From: Methylacidiphilaceae bacterium UBA1321
GTDB lineage: Bacteria; Verrucomicrobiota; Verrucomicrobiia; Methylacidiphilales; UBA1321
Assembly: GCA_002306945.1 (NCBI GenBank)
Contig: DBTH01000067.1
Location: 6,171-16,346, forward strand
Reading direction: 5' to 3'
Length of the DNA: 10,176 nt
Shown: positions 6,381 through 10,176 of the stretch, piece after piece
Layout: each line of letters begins with the position of its first letter
Numbering within the stretch: the first letter of the stretch is position 1
Position numbers and translations under genes: made by a program
Notes under the pieces: model-generated
Seen by the model: only the letters and a program-made list of their open reading frames with translations
What the model was told of the DNA's origin: nothing
The model's database searches: none

Positions 6381-8505
6381 CGATAGAAACATACCGCTGG
6401 GGCGGCTATCGTTCCTGGCATTGATGGTGCTGGCTGCCGTCGGCATCCTCATCAGCCGTCTCTACACCGTGCAGCTTGCCCAGGGCGAAGCCTACACCCA
6501 GAAGTTGCGCACCCAGACTACCGTTGCCACCCGCCTCTCCCCTGCGCGCGGCGCCATCACCGACCGCAACGGCATCGCCCTGGCCGAAAACCGCGCCAGC
6601 TTCGACATCGATTTCTACCTCGACGAACTCCAGCGCAACTACTCCCGCGTTCACCGTGGCCGTCTCCCCATGACCCGCGTCCAGGTCAAACGCCGCGGTG
6701 AAATCAAGGAAGTCGAACAGGTCGACATCGTCAAGATCGTCAACGAAGCCATCGAGCCCATCGCCCGCAGCCTCGGCTTCTCCAACCGCCCCGACGAACG
6801 CGAAATCCGCGAGCACTACCGCACGCAAAAAGAAATCCCCTACCAGTTCCGCACTGACGTCGATTTCAACACCCTCGCGCAATTCTCCGAGCGCAACCTC
6901 GGCGTTCCCGGCATCGACATCGTCGCCCGTCCCGTCCGCCGCTACAACTTCGGCGCATTCGCTTCCCACATCCTCGGCTACGTCGGCAAACCCGACGACA
7001 ACAGCGAAGCCAAGGCTGAGGACGATTATCCCTACGAAACCGTTGGCCGCCAGGGCATCGAAGCCCGACTTGACTCCAAACTCCAGGGCAAACCCGGCGG
7101 CAAGATCCTTCGCGTCAATTACCGCGGCTACGTCGACCGCGAGGAGGAAGTCAAGCCGCCCACGGTTGGCTACTCCGTCAAACTCACCATCGACGCCCGC
7201 ATCCAGTATATCGTCGAACAAGCCATGCGTGGTGTCGGTCGCGGCGCTGCCGTCATCATGGATCCCAAGACCGGCGACGTCCTCGCCATGTGCTCGGTTC
7301 CCAGCTACGATCCCAACGTCTTCATCCCCAAAATCAGCGGCGACAACTGGAAGAGTCTCATCGGCGATCCCACCTCCCCGTTGACCAACCGCGCGCTCAG
7401 TTCCTACCCGCCCGGTTCCATCTACAAACCCTTCATCTCGCTGGCTGCTCTCAAGAGCGGGGCCATCACCAAGGACACCGTCATCAACTCCCCCGGCGTC
7501 GTCTACATCGGCGGACACCCCTTCAAGGACTGGAGCCCCGGCGGACAAGGCGCCATCAAACTCCTCGACGGCCTGCGCATGTCCTGCAATACCTTCTTCT
7601 ATCAGGCCGGAGTGCGCACCGGCATCAAGGCCATTGACGAACTCGGCGACATCGTCGGTTTCGGCCAATCGACCGGCATCGATCTTTCCCCCGAATCCAA
7701 GGGCATCATGCCCGGCCCCGACTACCTCAAGAAAGTTTCCCCCCGGGAACGCTGGACCGAAGCCTACACCGCCAACGTCTCCATCGGTCAAGGCGCCGTT
7801 CAGGTCACCCCCGTCCAGATGTGCATCCTCATGTGCGCCATAGCCAACGGCGGCCACACTTACCGCCCCCGCCTCATTCAGGAAGTCGTCGATCTCGACG
7901 GTACTCAACAGGCCGAATACCCCACCTGCGCGCCCCGCAATCCCGAAACTCCCACGCTCGGCGTGAAAAAGAGCGACATCGAAGCGGTCAAAGCCGGACT
8001 CCTCGCCGTTGTCGCCGACGGTACCGGTCGTCGCGGGCAAGTCGAAGGCGTCAAGGTTGCCGGTAAAACCGGAACCGCCCAGGCCTGGCGTCGCGTGAGC
8101 GGAGCCAAAGTCCAGGACAACAAAACCTGGTTCTACGGATTCGCCCCCTTCGACGACCCTCGCTACGTCTTTCTCGTTTTTGTCGAAGGCGGCACCTCCG
8201 GCGGCGGCACCTGCGCCCCGATTGCCCACGACATCATGAACAACATCTTTGCCATGGAAAAAGGCAAGGATATCCAGCTTACCTACCTCACCCCCTCCAG
8301 CGGCCACTTCCACGGCGTTGTCGAAGTCCAAAACCCGCTTAACGCCCAGCCTGCCGGATCGACTCCCTCCAATACCGGAGCCAACGCCCCCGCCGCGGTT
8401 CCTGCCGACACCACCACCGATAACAGCAACGACAACGGCGGCGGCGAACCTTCCATCGTTCCCGAGGATGACGCTCCCAGCATCATGCCCAAACGCAGGA
8501 ACTAA
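6367..8505 (+). CDS. mrdA: Penicillin-binding protein 2 (elongation transpeptidase)
   Basis: The 712-residue protein is a class B penicillin-binding protein, the monofunctional D,D-transpeptidase that cross-links glycan strands made by RodA. It has a short cytoplasmic N-terminus, one membrane helix at about 13-32, a pedestal (dimerisation) domain and a C-terminal transpeptidase domain. Active-site motifs are SIYK (nucleophile Ser351, Lys354), SCN (406-408) and KTG (567-569). YPPGSIYKPF and VSIGQGAVQVTPVQM are typical of PBP2. It is longer than the roughly 630 residues of the E. coli protein. Part of the excess is a 57-residue tail (656-712) rich in Pro, Ala, Asn, Gly and acids, likely disordered in the periplasm. 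I chose ATG 6367 because it places the start just before the membrane helix, with GAGGAA at 6351-6356 ten bases upstream. An in-frame ATG at 6301 lies deep inside mreD and would add 22 unlikely residues. Confidence 0.95.
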   Translation: MLLDDDRNIPLGRLSFLALMVLAAVGILISRLYTVQLAQGEAYTQKLRTQTTVATRLSPARGAITDRNGIALAENRASFDIDFYLDELQRNYSRVHRGRLPMTRVQVKRRGEIKEVEQVDIVKIVNEAIEPIARSLGFSNRPDEREIREHYRTQKEIPYQFRTDVDFNTLAQFSERNLGVPGIDIVARPVRRYNFGAFASHILGYVGKPDDNSEAKAEDDYPYETVGRQGIEARLDSKLQGKPGGKILRVNYRGYVDREEEVKPPTVGYSVKLTIDARIQYIVEQAMRGVGRGAAVIMDPKTGDVLAMCSVPSYDPNVFIPKISGDNWKSLIGDPTSPLTNRALSSYPPGSIYKPFISLAALKSGAITKDTVINSPGVVYIGGHPFKDWSPGGQGAIKLLDGLRMSCNTFFYQAGVRTGIKAIDELGDIVGFGQSTGIDLSPESKGIMPGPDYLKKVSPRERWTEAYTANVSIGQGAVQVTPVQMCILMCAIANGGHTYRPRLIQEVVDLDGTQQAEYPTCAPRNPETPTLGVKKSDIEAVKAGLLAVVADGTGRRGQVEGVKVAGKTGTAQAWRRVSGAKVQDNKTWFYGFAPFDDPRYVFLVFVEGGTSGGGTCAPIAHDIMNNIFAMEKGKDIQLTYLTPSSGHFHGVVEVQNPLNAQPAGSTPSNTGANAPAAVPADTTTDNSNDNGGGEPSIVPEDDAPSIMPKRRN

Positions 8506-8518
8506 CTTTCAACTCACC

Positions 8519-9670
8519 GTGAAACTCACTTTCCTCCAGAAATTCCTCCGCATCGACTGGATACTCTTCATCGTCATGATGAGCCTGGCCTGCGCCAGCG
8601 TTGCCTTCATCTACAGCGCCACCTACACCAACGAAGTCGAGGAATACCGCAACTCCTTCCGCTCCCAGATGTACTGGATTCCCATCGGCCTGGCCGGCTT
8701 CTTTTTCTTCTCCATGATCGATTACCGCTTCTGGCTCCAATGGGCTCCCCTCCTCGGCGGCATCGCTCTCCTCGGACTCATCCTCGTCCACGTCCCCGGC
8801 ATCGGTTACCTCCGCTTTGGCGCCCGCAACTGGATTCACATCGGCCCCTTCAGCATCCAGCCCGCCGAACTGGCCAAAATGGCCTACATCATCTTCCTCA
8901 CCTGGTACCTCCTCGGGCGCGGCATCAAGGTCAAGGAACTCTCCACCTTCATGAGCGTCATCGCATTGATGCTGGTTCCCGTCGGCCTGATCCTCAAACA
9001 ACCCGATCTCGGTTCCGCCGCCGTCTTCCTGCCCACCTCCTTTGTCCTCATGTACGTCGCCGGAGTCCGCTTCCGTTACCTCTTCCTCACCATGCTCCTG
9101 GGCGGCATGGTCGTCGCCTTCAGCTACTTCGGCGTCTACAAGGCCGGAATGAAAATCCCCGGCCTCAAGGAATACCAACTCGCCCGCATCAAGATGTTCT
9201 ACGACCCGAGCCTCGACCCCAAAGGCCGCGGCTGGCAGATCAATCAATCCCTCATCGCCATCGGCTCCGGCGGCTCCACCGGCAAGGGCTACCTCAAGGG
9301 CACCCAAAACGTTCTCGGCTACCTCCCGAAAAAAACTTCATATAACGACTTTATTTTTTCCGTAATTGGAGAAGAATGGGGATTCGTGGGAGGCTCCTGC
9401 GTGATCGGTCTTGAAGGCTTGATGTTGCTCCTCTGCCTGAGGGCAGGCGCATCGGCCCGGGATCAAGCCGGTTGCCTGATCACCTGCGGCGTTATGGCCA
9501 TGCTCTTTACCCATATTTTCGTCAACATCGGCATGAGCATCCAAGTGGTGCCGATCACAGGCATTCCCTTGCCTTTTATCAGTTATGGCGGAACCTTTTT
9601 GGTGGTTTGCATGAGTTGCATCGGACTCGTGCAAAGTGTGTGGATACATCGGAAAAACCAGTCGTTATAA
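8519..9670 (+). CDS. rodA: Peptidoglycan glycosyltransferase RodA (SEDS family)
   Basis: The 383-residue product is RodA, the SEDS-family polymerase that joins lipid II into glycan strands and works with PBP2. About ten membrane helices are visible. Family motifs are GARNWIHIGPFSIQPAELAK (101-120), KQPDLGSA (160-167), GRGWQINQSLIAIGSGG (236-252), YNDFIFSVIGEEWGF (275-289) and PLPFISYGG (350-358). Asp277 in NDF matches the essential aspartate reported for RodA. I place the start at GTG 8519, which yields VKLTFLQKFLRIDW right before the first helix and 13 bases after the mrdA stop. The open frame extends upstream to 8249, but that part only shadows mrdA. No good Shine-Dalgarno site is near: AGGA at 8497-8500 is 18 bases away, so coupling to mrdA translation is likely. 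Codon style changes sharply near codon 271 while the protein stays conserved. Confidence 0.95.
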   Translation: MKLTFLQKFLRIDWILFIVMMSLACASVAFIYSATYTNEVEEYRNSFRSQMYWIPIGLAGFFFFSMIDYRFWLQWAPLLGGIALLGLILVHVPGIGYLRFGARNWIHIGPFSIQPAELAKMAYIIFLTWYLLGRGIKVKELSTFMSVIALMLVPVGLILKQPDLGSAAVFLPTSFVLMYVAGVRFRYLFLTMLLGGMVVAFSYFGVYKAGMKIPGLKEYQLARIKMFYDPSLDPKGRGWQINQSLIAIGSGGSTGKGYLKGTQNVLGYLPKKTSYNDFIFSVIGEEWGFVGGSCVIGLEGLMLLLCLRAGASARDQAGCLITCGVMAMLFTHIFVNIGMSIQVVPITGIPLPFISYGGTFLVVCMSCIGLVQSVWIHRKNQSL

Positions 9671-9705
9671 ATTTTATTATCAACATTTATAAACTAATTT
9701 AATAT
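9671..9705 (+). promoter_or_regulatory. AT-rich stretch, candidate promoter for the RNase E/G gene
   Basis: The 35 bases after the rodA stop are almost wholly A and T, unlike anything else in the window. Possible boxes are TTATCA at 9677-9682 with TAATAT at 9700-9705 (17-base gap), or TTTAAT at 9698-9703 (five of six -10 bases) with a poorer -35. No terminator hairpin with a T-run separates rodA from the next gene, so read-through is also possible. Confidence 0.35.
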
Positions 9706-9744
9706 GCTCGCCTCATTCCAACATCCTCACATTGCGGCGTGCAC

Positions 9745-9750
9745 AGGAGA
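9745..9750 (+). promoter_or_regulatory. Ribosome binding site of the RNase E/G gene
   Basis: AGGAGA lies five bases before ATG 9756. It supports this start and is one of only two strong sites in the window. Confidence 0.75.
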
Positions 9751-9755
9751 TTTTC

Positions 9756-10176
9756 ATGATACTCGATTCAATTCGCGGATTTTTTGGCTTTAAGAAAAAG
9801 GGAGAAGAGAAGGAAATCATCATCAGTTGCGAACGGCTCGAACGTCGCGTCGCCCTGCTTGAAGGCGGACGACTGGAGGAATTCTCCATCGAACGCGATG
9901 GCGATCGCCAGATCTCCGGCAGCATCTACAAAGGACGCGTCAAAAACCTCGAACCCGGCCTCAAAGCCATGTTCGTCGACATCGGCCTCGAAAAGAACGC
10001 CTTCCTCCACTATTGGGACGCCATCCCCGCCGCCCCCGATGCCGGAATCGAAACCTTCGAACGCGAAGGCCGCCGCCGCAACCAGAAGAAGATCACCGTC
10101 GGCGACATTCCCCGCCTCTATCCTCCCGGCTCCGACATCATCGTCCAGGTCACCAAGGGGCCCATCGGCACCAAGG
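9756..10176 (+). CDS. rng: Ribonuclease E/G family protein, N-terminal part (cut by window end)
   Basis: The first 140 residues and one further base are present; the frame is open at the window edge. Residues about 29-86 match the start of RNase E/G: RRVALLEGGRLEEFSIER (30-47), then GSIYKGRVKNLEPGLKAMFV (55-74) and DIGLEKNAFLH (75-85), which begins the S1 RNA-binding domain. This family cuts single-stranded RNA in rRNA maturation and mRNA turnover. Residues 86-120 form a polar, basic insertion (with EREGRRRNQKK) before the S1 domain resumes, as some RNase E/G lineages have. The first 20 residues, MILDSIRGFFGFKKKGEEKE, come before the core and look like a short amphipathic helix followed by lysines. 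Whether the full protein is E-like or G-like cannot be told here; the symbol reflects the mre-linked rng gene of proteobacteria. Catalytic Asp residues lie beyond the window. Confidence 0.9.
   Translation, partial: MILDSIRGFFGFKKKGEEKEIIISCERLERRVALLEGGRLEEFSIERDGDRQISGSIYKGRVKNLEPGLKAMFVDIGLEKNAFLHYWDAIPAAPDAGIETFEREGRRRNQKKITVGDIPRLYPPGSDIIVQVTKGPIGTK

Noticed and set aside
5232..6452. A 406-codon minus-strand frame spanning mreC and mreD
   Set aside because: Shadow frame spanning two real genes and their junction; acidic low-complexity translation only.
6406..8331. A 641-codon open frame on the minus strand opposite mrdA
   Set aside because: It follows from the C-ending codons of mrdA: read backwards they give codons starting with G (Ala, Asp, Glu, Gly, Val) and almost no stops. 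Its composition is exactly that, with no domain. The sense frame has all PBP2 motifs.
8249..8518. A 90-codon N-terminal extension of the rodA frame overlapping mrdA
   Set aside because: It is Pro/Ser/Thr-rich out-of-frame reading of mrdA. RodA proteins begin near the GTG at 8519, just before the first membrane helix.
9329..9335. Seven A residues in rodA as a programmed frameshift site
   Set aside because: The zero frame continues into fully conserved RodA sequence up to the normal end, so no shift is needed and no stimulating structure is evident.
9703..9792. A 29-codon open frame between rodA and the RNase gene, overlapping the RNase start
   Set aside because: No ribosome binding site, no recognisable peptide and overlap with a well-supported start; most likely chance, though a leader peptide cannot be excluded.

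Overview
The window is about 10.2 kb of chromosome with moderately high GC. It comes from a Gram-negative-type bacterium that elongates with the MreB/RodA machinery. A PVC-superphylum organism, probably Verrucomicrobiota, is my best guess. The reasons are the gene order mreB-mreC-mreD-mrdA(PBP2)-rodA-RNase E/G, Shine-Dalgarno sequences that are mostly weak or absent, and the look of the RNase E/G S1 segment. This placement is inference from memory of gene order and style; no search was run.

Left part (1-3469) holds three unlinked-looking metabolic genes. moaA (minus strand, GTP 3',8-cyclase of molybdenum cofactor synthesis) diverges from a family 9 glycosyltransferase of the heptosyltransferase type (plus strand). 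That gene converges on a class III PLP-dependent aminotransferase (minus strand). They do not form an evident pathway together.

Middle (3470-3777) is a 308-base gene-free region between the divergent aminotransferase and mreB. It contains a perfect 9-9-9 inverted repeat and several weaker potential hairpins, and is the likely control region for mreB.

Right part (3778-10176) is the elongasome cluster. MreB is the actin-like scaffold, MreC and MreD link it through the inner membrane, PBP2 is the transpeptidase and RodA the peptidoglycan polymerase. An RNase E/G gene, cut by the right edge, follows. A strong intrinsic terminator sits between mreB and mreC, so mreB can be made alone or with the rest. 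From mreC onward the genes are tightly packed: 12 bases between mreC and mreD, a 14-base overlap of mreD with mrdA, and 13 bases between mrdA and rodA. An AT-rich gap of 85 bases precedes the RNase gene.

Most of this is ordinary housekeeping DNA and I see no defence system, mobile element, CRISPR array, tRNA or rRNA. The points most worth a second look are the abrupt change of codon style inside rodA near 9330, the intra-operon terminator with a possible competing pairing, the dyad ahead of mreB, and the apparent amphipathic N-terminus on the RNase E/G.
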